Shown: positions 23,710 through 36,105 of the stretch, one piece after another | Layout: each line of letters begins with the position of its first letter | Numbering within the stretch: position 1 is the stretch's first letter | Assembly: GCA_047967505.1 (NCBI GenBank) | Contig: CM106541.1 | Origin: Dipteris shenzhenensis | Taxonomy: Eukaryota > Polypodiophyta > Polypodiopsida > Gleicheniales | DNA length: 64,000 nt | Reading direction: 5' to 3' (one strand) | Notes under the pieces: generated by a model | What the model was told of the DNA's origin: nothing | Databases searched by the model: none | Seen by the model: the letters and a program-made list of their open reading frames with translations, nothing else | Made by a program: the position numbers and the translations under genes

Positions 23710-26398
23710 TTATTGGATGCAGTATGATAATGGCAAAAGTGCCAATGCACATGTGAGTTTAGGATTCCTTGTGCATGACTTCAGGTCATGGTATGAGATT
23801 AGCACCACTGCCATTCTCCACTGGTGGCATTCTCCACAGAGATTGACACAATTCCATATCATCTCTACACAGCCAAGACAATGATCACTACGTAGAAGAA
23901 TGCACATTACCACTAGTGGGGAATGTCAGTAGGATAATGGCAAAAGTGCCAATGCACATGTGAGTTTAGGATTCCTTGTGCATGTTTTCAGGTCATCACT
24001 ACATAGAAGATTGCACATGTGAGTTTAGGCTTTCCCAATGCCATTTCTTATGTCCTAATAAGAGATTGGCACCACTCCCATTCTCCACTTGTACAAATGT
24101 TTACCCTACTATCCTAAGAGGGGTATTCCAGTGATCATAGGAGAGTGGTGTCCGACTCCATTCTAAATTTACCACAGTGCCATTTTCTAGCAAGTAATAA
24201 TTCAAGCAAAATAATAGCACATGTGAGTTTAGGCTTTCCCAATGCCATTTCTTATGGCCTAAAAAGAGATTGGCACCACTGCCATTCTCCACTTGTACAA
24301 ATGTTTACCCTACTATCCTAGGAGGGGTTTTCCAATGATCATAGGAGAGTGGTGTCCGATTCCATTCTAAGTTTACCACAGTGCCATTTTCTAGCAAGTA
24401 ATAATTCAAGCAAAATAATAGCACATGTGAGTTTAGGCTTCTCAGTGTCATAGAAGAATGCACATGTGAGTTTGGTGGTCTCAGTGTCATTATGTATTTG
24501 CCAGCATGAGATTGGCATCACTCTCCTTCTCCAGTAGTGGTAATCTAGACAAACTAAACCTATAGATTGACATTCCACTATATTTATTGGCTGTAGTAGG
24601 ATAATGGCAAAAGTTTCAATGCACATGTGAGTTTGATGATCTCATTCTCATTATATAGTTGCCAGCATGAGATTGGCATCACTACCATTCTCCGCTAGTG
24701 GTAATCTAGACAAACTGAACCTATAGATTGACATTCCATAAATTTTATTGGCTGTAGTAGTATAATGGCAAAAGTCCCAATGCACATGTGAGTTTAGGAT
24801 TTCTTGTGCCATTTTCAAGGTCTTGATATGAGATTGGCACCACTGCCATTCTCAATTGGTGGCATTCTCTACAGAGATTGACACAATTCCATATGATATC
24901 TACACAGTGGAGACAGTGATCACTACATAGAAGAATGCACATGTGAGTTTGATGGTCTCAGTGTCATTATGTATTTGCCAGCATGAGATTGGCATCACTG
25001 TCATTCTCTAGTAGTGGTAATCTAGACAAACTAAACCTGTAGATTGACATTCCTCTATATTTATTGGTTGTAGTAGGATAATGGTAAAAGTTTCAATGCA
25101 CATGTGAGTTTGATGATCAGTTGACAGCATGAGATTGGCATCACTGCCATTCTCCGCTAATGGTAGTGCCAATGCACATGTGAGTTTAGGATTCCTTGTG
25201 CATGTTTTCAGGTCATGGTATGAGATTGGCACCACTGCCATTATTCACTGGTGGCATTCTCCACAGAGATTGACACAAATCCATATGATCTCTACACAGC
25301 GGAGACAGTGATCACTACATAGAAGAATGCACATGTGAGTTTAGGCTTCTCAATGCCATTTATTATTGGCACCACTACCATTCTCCACTTGTACAGATAT
25401 TTACCCTACTATTCTAGGAGGGGTATTCTAGTGATCATAGGAGAGTGGTGTCCTATTCCATTCTACATGTGAGTTTGATGATCTCAGAGATTGACACAAT
25501 CTCCTTTATATGTTTTCAGGTCATGGTATGAGATTGGCACCACTGCCATTCTCCACTGGTGGCATTCTCCACAGAGATTGACACAATTCCATATGATCTC
25601 TGCACATGTGAGTTTAGGCTTCTCAATGTCATTTCTTAGGGCCTAATAGGAGATTGGCACCACTGCCATTCTCCACTTCTACAAATGTTTACCCTACTAT
25701 TCTAGGGGGTATTCCAGTGATCATAGGAGAGTGGTGTCCTATTCCATTCCACAGGTGAGTTTGATGATCTCAGTGTCATTATGTAGTTGCAAGCATGAGA
25801 TTGGCCATTCTCCGCTAAAGGTAATCTAGACAAACTGAACCTATAGATTGACATTCCAATAATTTTATTGGATGCAGTAGGATAATGGCAAAAGTGCCAA
25901 TGCACATGTGAGTTTAGGATTCCTTGTGCATGTTTTCAGGTCATGGTATGAGATTGGCACCACTGCCATTCTCCACAGAGATTAACACAATTCCATATGA
26001 TCTACACAGCGGAGACAGTGATCACTACATAGAAGAATGCACATGTGAGTTTATGATTCTCAATTCCATTTCTTAGGGCAAGCATGAGATTGGCATCACT
26101 GCCATTCTCCGCTAGCGGTAATCTAGACAAACTGAACCTATAGATTGACATTCCACTAATTTTATTGGCTGCAGTAGGATAATGGCAAAAGTGCCAATGC
26201 ACATGTGAGTTTAGGATTCCTTGTGCATGTTTTCAGGTCATGGTCTGAGATTGGCACCACTGCAATTCTCCATAGAGATTGACACAATTCCATATGATAG
26301 CAGAGACAGTGATCACATAGAAGAATGCACATGTGAGTTTGATGATCTCAGTGTCATTATGTAGTTGCTAGCATGAGATTGGCATCACTGCCATTGTC
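23710..26398. repeat. Superunit 4 and degenerate array edge
   Basis: Two 204-bp copies (24101, 24305), then progressively shorter, deleted and shuffled modules to about 26398. Array edges are usually more diverged because they escape homogenisation, and that is the pattern here. Confidence 0.85.
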
Positions 26399-27040
26399 CA
26401 CTAGTGCCACTCTCAAGGACTTCTTATGAGGTCTTTCAATTTATCTCAAGGGATCTTGGCACTAGTGCCACTCTCAAGGACTTCTTATGAGGTCTTGGAG
26501 AATGGCATTGGTGCCATTCTCCATTTAAAATTAGAATTTCAATCTCTAAATTTTGCCATTCAATCATGAAAATCAAATTTGAGATTGAAGTTTAACTTGA
26601 AATCAAAATTTGAAAACTAGAATTTCGGTTTTGAAATACAATTTCAAACAGAATAATTTCAATTTGAAATACAAATTGAAATTAAAAATATGAATATGAA
26701 TTTAAATTTGTAGAGAATGGCATATTGGCACTAGTGCCACTCTCAAGGACTTCTTATGAGGTCATGGAGAATGGCACCAGTGCCATTCTCCATTTAAAAT
26801 TAGAATTTCAATCTCTAAATTTGCCATTCAATCATGAAAATCAAATTTGAGATTGAAGTTTAACTTGAAATCAAAATTTGAAAACTAGAATTTTAGTTTT
26901 GAAATACAATTTCAAGCATAATAATTTCAATTTGAAATACAAATTGAAATTAAAAATATCAATATGAATTTGAATTTGAATTTGAATTTGGAGAGAATGG
27001 CATAAGTGCCACTCTATATATCCAAAATTCAAAAGGGAAC
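26399..27040. repeat. Two ~270-bp AT-rich direct repeats
   Basis: CACTAGTGCCACTCTCAAGG starts copies at about 26399 (short), 26460 and 26729. The two long copies share ATTTAAAATTAGAATTTCAA and a run of GAAATTT/AAATTTC words that can form local hairpins. Each also includes a GAGAATGGCA...TGCCATTCTCC palindrome. No gene. Confidence 0.85.
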
Positions 27041-27268
27041 AATGGCAGGAAGAGCTATTATATTTCAAAATTCAAGCAAAAAGATTGGGTTAAAGATAAC
27101 CTCGTGCATCTCTCCAACGTCACCTCTCAACACGACACGTTTTACAAGCTGCAGGAGTATTTCAAAAACCTTATGAAGGCCTCTCTTGCGGCTTTCCTTG
27201 AGTCTTCAGATTTTACTCAGGCAAGCAAAGAATTCTTGATTTCACTTGTCAAACAAGACGATCAATAA
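27041..27268 (+). pseudogene. Possible short coding remnant of unknown type
   Basis: A 75-codon open stretch without an AUG in frame: GRKSYYISKFKQKDWVKDN, then HLSNVTSQHDTFYKLQEYF and FTQASKEFLISLVKQ, ending TAA. Its residue composition looks like a globular helical protein rather than repeat-derived translation, and it lies outside the palindromic DNA. I do not recognise the family. It could be an orphan exon of the transposon genes on either side. Confidence 0.35.
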
Positions 27269-29487
27269 AAATGTGGGAGCATGTTGTTCGCTGGCGCAAA
27301 GCACAAAGTCCCTATCTGCCTTATCGGATGGATGAGTGGACTCCAAAAGATTTCGGATTACTAAAGGAAATATTGCACGGAAGCTCTCGGTGTTCTAAGG
27401 AAATAGCGCAAGATGAAGAGCTCGGGCGGGAAAGTACCTTGAAGAGCTCAAGTGTAACGGTTGAAGAGCTCAAGCGTTGAACTCGATCTCCAAAAGCACG
27501 TACCGAAGGTTCCAATTGATGATATGAGGGAGCAGCTCATCGACCGAATCTCGTTCCAATTGATGATATAAGGGAGCAGCTCATCGACCGAATCTCATTC
27601 CAATTGATGATATGAGGGTGTAGCTTTGTGTGGGAAGTTGGCACAAGAGAAGTAGCATGCTTTCTGTGGGAAGTTAGGCATGTCGTTCTAAAGCGGCTCA
27701 GGAATCGAAAGCGCAAATCCCCACGAGAGGTCGTCGATCGACATAGGGCAACGAGCGTAGGTATTAGGGTATTGGATCTTAAAGTTTTACCTTAAAGTTT
27801 CTAACCTTTTGCTTTACGTGATTTTTGCTTTTGCTTTTTCGTTAAAAAGCTTTTAGTTAAAAAGTTTTTTAACGAAAAAACTTTTTACTACATTTGATAT
27901 GTACATTGGAGTAGGCTTTGTACACCTAGCTCTATTGCTACACTTGTTGCTAGATTTGTATTCCGTTCGCAATCTAGTATGTTTTTAAGCTAAAGATTCT
28001 ACTATTTATTGAGCTAAAGATTCTACCATGTAGCATTTTTTATATGTTTTAGTTATGTGTTTTGGTCCTTCTTTTTTACAAAGGAAGAAAATGTATGAAT
28101 CGAATCATAAATGAGATGAGATGAAAAATCCATCAAGATTCAATCCTCCTTGCAAATGAGAGGGGTACTAATTTATTTTTGAATTTGTGATGACCAAAGA
28201 TTAAAGCTTTTCTTAGAATTAAAACATAGCAAATAAATGAATAGATCATAGACCCCATGAGCTCCTAAGTTCTCTCTTTGATGACATGAACATCAGTGTC
28301 ACTACAGATTGTAACATTCTGTAACCTAGATTACATCTCAATTGCATGAGCATTAGTATTGCAAGTTCGCTCAACTTTTTCCCTACAATCAAGAAGATGC
28401 ATTTGAAAGACATAACTCATAACTTCCCATATAACAAAATGCTTTTTTTTTCTCCCAATCTCATATTAAAACTTTTTTGAATAATGTAGTAATGAGTATA
28501 TATGTGTGTGTAATATGTATAAAAGTTTTTTTAATGAAAAAACTCACTTATGCAAAACTTTTTCTCTAGCAATTGCCTTTTTTAAATAATGTAGTAATGA
28601 GTATCATAGAACCAAATCACACTAGTTGTACAACAAACACGTGATCTTAACTTGAAATGTGAGTATCTTAAAGCCAAATCACACTCCTTATTTTGTGAAC
28701 CACCATGTGGTCATTACTTGGAAAACATGAGTATTATAAAGCCAAATCACACACCTGATCTTAGACATCATAATGATCCCATATTTATTCTCTATTATGA
28801 CACTAAAGCAGATACGCTAAACCTTAAGATCAAACAAGCACACACTCAAAAGAAGTACAAAGCCGTTAGTGGCTACAAATAATTTCCCAACAAAGCTTTC
28901 ATTGATGTTAACATCATTGATAAATGAAGGCAATTCCTATTTTGTGATAGACGATCTGTTTCAAAGTTTTTAGTATATGCTTTTCAAGTTGCTTTTTAGT
29001 ATAAACACCAATTAGCCAACTAATGGAGGAATTGGGACATATCTAACATTTATTTTATTTCTTTCATTTAACATATCTAACGTATGCATTTCTTTTATTT
29101 CTATTTTACATTGTCCACACTCATTTTCTTCCTTTTTTACATTGTCCTCACGCCTTTTATTTAACCTATTCTCATCTTCCTTTAAAAAAATCGATAGCTT
29201 GCGATCTAATGATGAGCATGATTACAATTTTTTTTAACATGGAGAAAAATCACATTCTCGTCAACTAATTCAATCTATACCTTAAAATTTAACATTACTT
29301 GGACCTTGATCAAGAAAAACATACTCTGACATAAAAATTTGTAACTTAACCAACCTAGCATAACCAAACTAACGTGGATAAACTCACATAACGAGCTAGG
29401 TTTCATAAAGTAATATCGATCAACTTTACCACATATATGAATAAATGGAAGTAAAATAATGTATGGTTTCAAATGAATACCATGTTC
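27269..29487. other. AT-rich spacer without a recognised gene
   Basis: Contains 44-bp direct repeats starting at 27510, 27554 and 27598 (TTCCAATTGATGATATGAGG). There is a 14-bp inverted repeat TTTTTCGTTAAAAA at 27835-27848 and 27866-27879 with a 17-nt loop. Three related segments starting GAGTAT..TA-AGCCAAATCACAC lie at 28599, 28661 and 28729. No open frame shows a recognisable domain. Confidence 0.6.
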
Positions 29488-29514
29488 ACACACACACACA
29501 CACACACACACACA
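29488..29514. repeat. (CA)n microsatellite
   Basis: About 13 uninterrupted CA dinucleotides, just before the second field of palindromic repeats. Confidence 0.95.
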
Positions 29515-31890
29515 AGTCTATGGTCTCAAGTTCTGGCATTGCAATGGGAGAATGGCACTACTGCCGTCCTCCAATCTCCCCATTTTGCAAAGCTAAAAAT
29601 TTCTAAATTTGCTCCACTTCCATTCTCCCATTGCAATGTCCCAATTCAAAACGTTGGCTAATTTGCAAAGGGGGAATGGCACCAGTGCCATTCTCCCATT
29701 GTGATTTCCCGAATCAAATCTTGGCTGTGCAAAGGGGAAATGGCACTAGTGCCAATCTCCCAGATTCAAAGTTTTGGCTTCACAGAGTCAAAATTCCACT
29801 AATACAAAGTTTTGGCTTCACAGATTGACATTCCACTAATTCCAATGGGAGAATGGCACCGGTGCCATTCTACCTTTGTGAAGCCAAAATTTTGAATTAG
29901 GACATTCCATTGGGAGAATGGCATCACTACCATTCTCTGCTAGTGGTAATCTAGACAAACTGAACCTATATTCCACTAATTTTATTGGCTGCAATAGGAT
30001 AGTGGAAAAAGTGCCAGTGCACATGTGAGTTTAGATTGGCATCACTGCCATTCTCCGCTAGTGGTAATATAGACAAACTGAACCTATAGATTGACATAAC
30101 ACTAATTTTATTGGCTGCAGTAGGATAATGGCAAAAGTGCCAATGCACATGTGAGTTTAGAATTCCTTGTGCATGTTTTCAGTTCATGGTATGAGATTGG
30201 CACCATTGGCATTCTCCACATGTTTGGCATGGTATAAGATTGGCACCACTGCCATTTCAGTTCATGGTATGAGATTGGCACCACTGCCATTTCAGTTCAT
30301 GGTATGAGATTGGCATCACTGCCGTTCTCCGCTAGTGGTAATCTAGACAAACTAAACCTATAGATTGACATTCCACTAATTCCAATGGGAGAATGGCACC
30401 GGTCCCATTCTACCTTTGTGAAGCCAAAATTTTGAATCATGACATTCCATTGGGAGAATGGCACTAGTGCCATTCTCCACTTTTATTGGCTGCAGTAGGA
30501 TAATGGCAAAAGTGCCAGTGCACATGTGAGTTTAGATTGGCATCACTGCCATTCTCCGCTAGTGGTAATATAGACAAACTGAACCTATAGACTGACATAA
30601 CACTAATTTTATTGGCTGCAGTAGGATAATGGCAAAAGTGCCAATGCATATGTGAGTTTAGAATTCCTTGTGCATGTTTTTAGTTCATGGTATGAGATTG
30701 GCACCACTGCCATTCTCCACATGTTTGGCATGGTATGAGATTGGCACCACTGCCATTTCAATTCATGGTATGAGATTGGCACCACTGCCATTTCAGTTCA
30801 TGGTATGAGATTGGCATCACTGCCATTCTCCGCTAGTGGTAATCTAGACACACTAAACCAATAGATTGACATTCCACTAATTCCAATGGGAGAATGGCAC
30901 CGGTGCCATTCTACCTTTGTGAAGCCAAAATTTTGAATCAGGACATTCCATTGGGAGAATGGCACTAGTGCATGTTTTCAGTTCATGGTATGAGATTGGC
31001 ACCACTGCCATTTCAGTTCATGGTATGAGATTGGCATCACTGCCGTTCTCCGCTAGTGGTAATCTAGACAAACTAAACCTATAGATTGACATTCCACTAA
31101 TTCCAATGGGAGAATGGCACCGGTGCCATTCTACCTTTGTGAAGCCAAAATTTTGAATCAGGACATTCCATTGGGAGAATGGCACTAGTGCCATTCTCCA
31201 TTTTCCAATGGGAGAATGGCACTAGTGCAGTGCCATTCTCCACTTTCCTATTACAAAGCCAAAAATTTTAAATTTTAAATTTGCACCACTGCCATTCTCC
31301 CGTTGCAATGTCCCGACTCAAAACTTTGGTTGTGCCATTCTCCCCATGCAATGTCGTGATTCAAAATTTCTACTTCACAAAGACAGTATGGCACTAGTGC
31401 CATTCTCCCATTGCAATGTCATGATTCAGAATCTTGGCTTTGCAAAGGGAAAATGGCACCAGTGCCAGTCTCCCAATGCAATGTCTTGATTCAAAGTTTG
31501 CCTTCATAAAGGGAGAATGGCACCAGTGCCATTCTCCCATTGCAATGTCCTAATATAAAATTTTGGCTTTGCAAAGGGAGCATGGCACCATTGGCATTCT
31601 CACAAGGCAAAGTCCCAAGTCAAAATTTTGTCTTCCAAAGGAAGAATGGCACTAGTCTGTTCTCCTCTTATGAAGACAAATGTTTTTCTCAAGTCAATGC
31701 ATGGGGAGAATGGCACTGGTGCCATTCCCCTTTTCAAAGATGGTGAAAATAATTCATGCTTTAGAAAAAGTTTTATGAAATTGCTAAAATTTTTAGGGAA
31801 ATAATTCATGCTTTCATGAAAATTTTGTATAGACTCATTCATGCATTCTAGAGATTTGCACCAATGCCATTCTTCCCCTCTAGATTGACA
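29515..31890. repeat. Palindromic-repeat field upstream of the DUF7869 gene
   Basis: More than a dozen copies of the palindrome. Perfect 26-bp versions lie at 30453-30478 and 31174-31199, and a 28-bp version with central mismatches at 31511-31538. Others lie near 29675, 29738, 29850, 30893, 31113, 31390 and 31710. Between them are words also found in the satellite (CCGCTAGTGGTAATCTAGAC) and a spacer TTGAATCAGGACATTCCATT. A segment duplication with a 498-bp period is visible (29966 and 30464). No gene. Confidence 0.88.
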
Positions 31891-31964
31891 TATTTGATGG
31901 TCTTATGAAATTCTTTTGTTGTAATTTGTTCATACTTAATTCTCCGTAATCGTAATGACAGAGG

Positions 31965-34900
31965 ATGGCTATCAGAAGCGGGGACAAGGTCATGATGATG
32001 GTGGGGAATGAAGTGGTTGGAATTGGTGGAGTGTGTGCAATAGATTCGGAGGCCTACTGTAGTGGTATGAAGATTGGGACATAAAATGTATCGGTGATAG
32101 TGGAGAAGTCTATCAATAGTGAAATGCTCTTGCCATTTCCCACTATGGATGTAGTGCTTGTTGGTGAGGCAATTTGGAGCGTTGTCAAGTGGCCTAAGGG
32201 CTCTCTAAAACATGTTGGTGATTCTTTAGATGATGCGGTAACTAAAGAAGCTGCACCAAGTGAGCCTGAGCGACCTTATGTTGAGGCAATGCCAGTTTCT
32301 TCATTGGAAACTGACAATTTCATTCGTGAATCTTGGAAAGAGAAAAAAGTTGTCTTATGGGAAACAAAGACCGTGGGGGAAGGTGTGATCTTATATGTTT
32401 TCCTGGGAGACTCTATAAACTTTGACCTATTGGGTAACGATTGCATTGGTGTGGGTATTGAAAAGAAAGAACAAATTAGAGGAAGCGACTTAGGGTCTTC
32501 TATGCAAGATGTCGGCTCTCTCAACCTAGTAAAGTGGCCCATCAAGCAGATTACCTTACTTGAAGGAAGCCCATTGCAACAATATGTGCCCATGGACCAC
32601 GTTGCTGGTATAAATGAGTTGGTCAATGATCAAATGTTGAAAAGGGATGATCCACCATCAAAGAAAAGAAGGTACACTTTCATTAACAGGGTGCCTAAAC
32701 AAAGAGAGCCTCCAACACCAATGTACAAAATGTCACTAGATTCGGTGCAGCACGTTTCTTCCATCGATTGTTGTGGGAGTAGGTGTTGCCAACATGCAGA
32801 GCGAGATCTCTTAATGAATCTAAGGAAGAACTTTTGGGGCAGCTCCTTGGAGTCTCGTACAAACTTTATATACGATGTGTTGTCAATGGCTTGGCATCAT
32901 GACTACAGAGGGAGGATATGCTACAACTTCAAGATAAACGGTCGGGATGTCTATTGTAGAGCATGGTATGAGATGCATGGAATTCCAAGGACATCATTTT
33001 ATCAATACAGGGAGCAATTTGAGAGTGGTGTGCAGCGTTATGTGCATGGCAATTCAGGGATTATGAGGAGGAGCAGGGAGCACATAGGTATGGGAAGGGC
33101 TCTCATTCAACACTTTGTGGACTCGGGGGGGTCACTCATCATATGTAACCCTATCACGTGAGTTCAAAAGAAGGATATTTTTTATTCCTAAAATTTACAG
33201 AAATAAATATACATAAGGAACTATTTAAAATAGTTTTGGAAAAAATTTACAGATTTGTATACAAAAGGGGTACATTTTATTAATGAAAAAAGTTACAGAT
33301 AAGGGATTTTAAATATAGGCCTTGAACCTCCCTTGAACACACGTGATATAAAGGGTTTATACATAGTGACCCCCCCGAGTTTGTGGATAATAGCACAAAG
33401 CATATGCCTCACAAGAGTAGAACCATGCAGGATGGTTCTAGAGAGACACAGCAAGTGATACCTGAAGTGTATAAGAAGATAGATGTCCTACATGAGGTCA
33501 ACACTTCACTTAATCAACGTGGTTATCAGAGCCTATCCACATCCACATTTGGCAGGATTTGGAAATCAGACTTAAAAAATGTAGCCCTTGCTAAGACGAG
33601 TGAATTCTCTAAATGTAGCTTGTGCAGCCCCGGATCAAGGCTCAATTGGTAGCCACAAAAAGTCAAGATGAGTGCAATTCGCTGATGGAAGAGAGAAAGA
33701 TGCATATGATACAGCAACAAAGTTGTAGGAACTTATACTATGCATGGCGTAGGTACTCCGAGATGGATCCAAAAAAGTATGTATGCATAATCCATGATAA
33801 GATGGACCAAAAAAAGACGACAATTCCAAGACTTCGGGTGAGGTCCAAGGACACCGATTCTGCATGGCAATTACAGGTTTCACTCATTGGAATGATTACC
33901 CATGGGCATGGAAACGGTCATTATGGACACTTCACCCTCAATGGTTTGTGGCCATCTGATCCCAACCTGATCCCAACCTGATGATTGGATCGCTCTCAAT
34001 TTGTTTGTGCAACCTCGAGAGGATGGATATGCATGACCTTGGAGACCTTGCTAGCAATGGGATTCCTAGAAGCAATGCTCGCCTTTTGAATGCTCTATGT
34101 TCAAGAAACGCTTTGGACTCCCATTACAGTTCTAAAGGTGCACATGTTTCCACAAGTGGAGCTAGCTTGTCTGAAAATGTAGATGTCACGATCACAAATG
34201 CAAATCTAGAAACTGTATCGGAAAGTGACCCAAAGTCTATCACGGAGGCCATGACAACTTCCATTGCAGGGGCTACAGACACATGTGTGAATTTTTTTCC
34301 GTCAAATACAAGAGAAAACCCACCCTCTTTAGAGGGGAGTGTTGCTATTGAGCCACCATTCCAAAAGTTGCCAGAGAACTTGCTACTCCAACTAGATAAT
34401 TGTGGGTCTGCAAACAAAAATAGATACTTGTTTGCATACCTTTCTCTTCTTATAGCAAGGGGCATTTTCAAGACAGTTCAATTGGGCTTCTTGATGGTAG
34501 GGCACACACATGAGGACATTGATGCAATGTTCAGCAGGTTTTCTGAGAGCTTGCGGGTGGGAGAAACATTCACTTTCCTGCATCTGATGGATACATTCAG
34601 AAAATGTACATCATCTTCACCGGCACCATTTGTTCTTACACGGGTTCCTAACTTCAAGGATTATGTAGATGGCTACCTATGTGATGGGCAAGAAATGCTA
34701 GTTGGACATGCAAAGCCATTACAATTTCGATTTTACATGCAAGGTGACATACCAATGATGCAGTACAAGGTGCATCCAAAATCACCGAATTGGATGCCCA
34801 TTGAAGGGGGAATTGAGCTATGGAAGAAAGATAGTGAGGGTCGATCATTGTTGCCAATAGGTTGTTCGGATATACTGCCAATGGCTGCATTTGTGAGAGA

Positions 34901-35570
34901 TCACTTGCAAGTAATATCAGGGATAAAGGATTACATTAAGTTTTGGGAGAAATGTGCAAGTGGAAAGAATGCATCCTATGAGTCCTACATTAGGCCAGTG
35001 ATAGACTATTGGAAAACCATGATCGGTGAGCTCGAAGAGGAAAACATCGCAGAGATAGGAGTGTACAGAGATTTTTGGCCAAGAACACAATCTCCTGATG
35101 AGGAGGATGATATAGATGCTTGCATTAATGATTTCCAAGGCTATGAGGAATGGAATGATCACTATTGTGGGCCTCTAAAAGGTAAGCCGAGGGAAGAGTT
35201 TAGAACAATGGTGGATGTTAAGCAAGGTGACTTCGTCTTGGTGAGGCCATCAGATCCTATATACCCCATATGGCTTGGGGTTGCCATATCAAGTGCCGAG
35301 ATGGATGCTGCTTCTCCTAATTTCAAGAAATTATTAATTCAGTATTGGGCACCATCAGTTAAGAGAAAGGGGCTCAGTGATGCAGATGCCTATGTTGATT
35401 GCTGGAACAAGTATTAGGCAGAGAATAGGTTGGATCCACAGGTATGGGAGTGTATTGATGCAATTGTCTGGTCATGGACATCAAAATCCATAAATAGACC
35501 CAAGAAGATCAAGATTCCACAGAGCGTATGTATCAAAGCACAGGAGAGCTTGCTTGGTATCAGAGCATAG
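31965..35570 (+). pseudogene. DUF7869-type transposase-like gene, interrupted by a MITE
   Basis: The frame starts MAIRSGDKVMMMVGNEVVG at 31965. An N-terminal Cys-rich motif CCGSRCCQHAERDLL precedes YNFKINGRDVYCRAWYEMHG near 32930-32990. After the MITE comes LMEERKMHMIQQQS and IIHDKMDQKKTTIPRL. The core LLLQLDNCGSANKNRYLFAY and LGFLMVGHTHEDIDAMFSR (34380-34540) is the hallmark of DUF7869 proteins, thought to be RNase H-fold transposases. A C-terminal GDFVLVRPSDPIYPIWLGVA segment follows. Lesions: TAA at 32082, the MITE at 33122-33379, a frameshift near 33620, an 11-bp tandem duplication (ATCCCAACCTG, 33959-33980) that shifts the frame, and TAG at 35415. After that TAG the frame stays open to 35570. 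Confidence 0.82.
33122..33379 (+). mobile_element. MITE copy 1 (258 bp) in the DUF7869 gene
   Basis: Ends CTCGGGGGGGTCACT and its reverse complement. Flanked by the perfect 8-bp direct repeat TTTGTGGA (33114-33121 and 33380-33387). It splits the transposase gene between codons that are adjacent in the flanking protein frame. The interior is AT-rich without coding capacity. An 8-bp duplication fits hAT-like or KDZ-like mobilisation. Confidence 0.95.
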
Positions 35571-36105
35571 AAAATGCTGTCGATTTTCTCCCTCTTAATC
35601 TCCCAAACTTCCATTGTAAGGTGTGTTCTCATGTGATGTTTCTCAATTGTTGTTATCTTGTCAATGGGTATTTGCATATTATTAATATGACAATTTTCAG
35701 AAGCTGACCTTCACCAACAATTGCTTTGTTTCTAGTGGAACTCACTATGCATGGTGTTTGTTAACACCACCAACTGGTGTTTATTAACACCTCAAGTAAA
35801 ATATACATGTTGTCCCTAGACGGTGTTTATTAACACCACCAAATACATGATTTTCAAACTCTGCCACAAATGCTTTGTTCCGGTTTTTATACGCAATGAA
35901 CTGTTTCACAACCAATGAAGTTTTTCATAATCATTGGAATTCCAAATATTAGCTTATTCAATATTGGTAAAATTCCCACAATCAATGGAAATTTTCCCAA
36001 ATTTAATGAAGCCTTTCCCAATTTTAATGAAATCCACCCAATTTCGAAATTCCCAAAATGCAACTTTTATCCCACTTTATCTAATAATGTGTTAAAGGAC
36101 ACCAT
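35571..36105. repeat. Three 16-bp palindromes downstream of the DUF7869 gene
   Basis: GGTGTTTRTTAACACC occurs at 35753-35768, 35776-35791 and 35822-35837. Clustering of three 16-bp palindromes mirrors the CACTA-type end at 9937-10003 and may mark the subterminal DNA of another element, perhaps the one encoding the DUF7869 protein. No end with terminal inverted repeats was identified nearby. The rest of the stretch is AT-rich with no gene. Confidence 0.6.

Larger units (their letters stand above)
15640..26398. repeat. Hierarchical satellite array (204-bp, 408-bp and ~1.9/2.7-kb levels)
   Basis: About 10.8 kb of tandem repeats built from modules containing ATGCACATGTGAGTTTAGG, GAGATTGGCACCACTGCC and CTAGGAGGGGTATTCCA. 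The same landmarks recur exactly 2,697, 1,881 and 1,881 bp apart (for example at 17251, 19948, 21829 and 23710, and at 16954, 19651, 21532 and 23413). The module GAGATTGGCACCACTGCCATTC is a decayed form of the palindrome found in the introns at 11-14 kb. Open frames of 60-95 codons repeat with the array and are not genes. Confidence 0.93.

Noticed and set aside
15747-26202. Dozens of 60-95-codon open frames on both strands, some near-identical
   Set aside because: They recur at the satellite period and derive from the repeat. Their similarity is that of the DNA, not of a protein under selection.
15640-26398. CRISPR array
   Set aside because: Repeats are long, contiguous and without unique spacers; no cas-like genes, and the setting is eukaryotic.
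29488-29514. CA repeat as a functional element
   Set aside because: Ordinary microsatellite; recorded as a repeat only.
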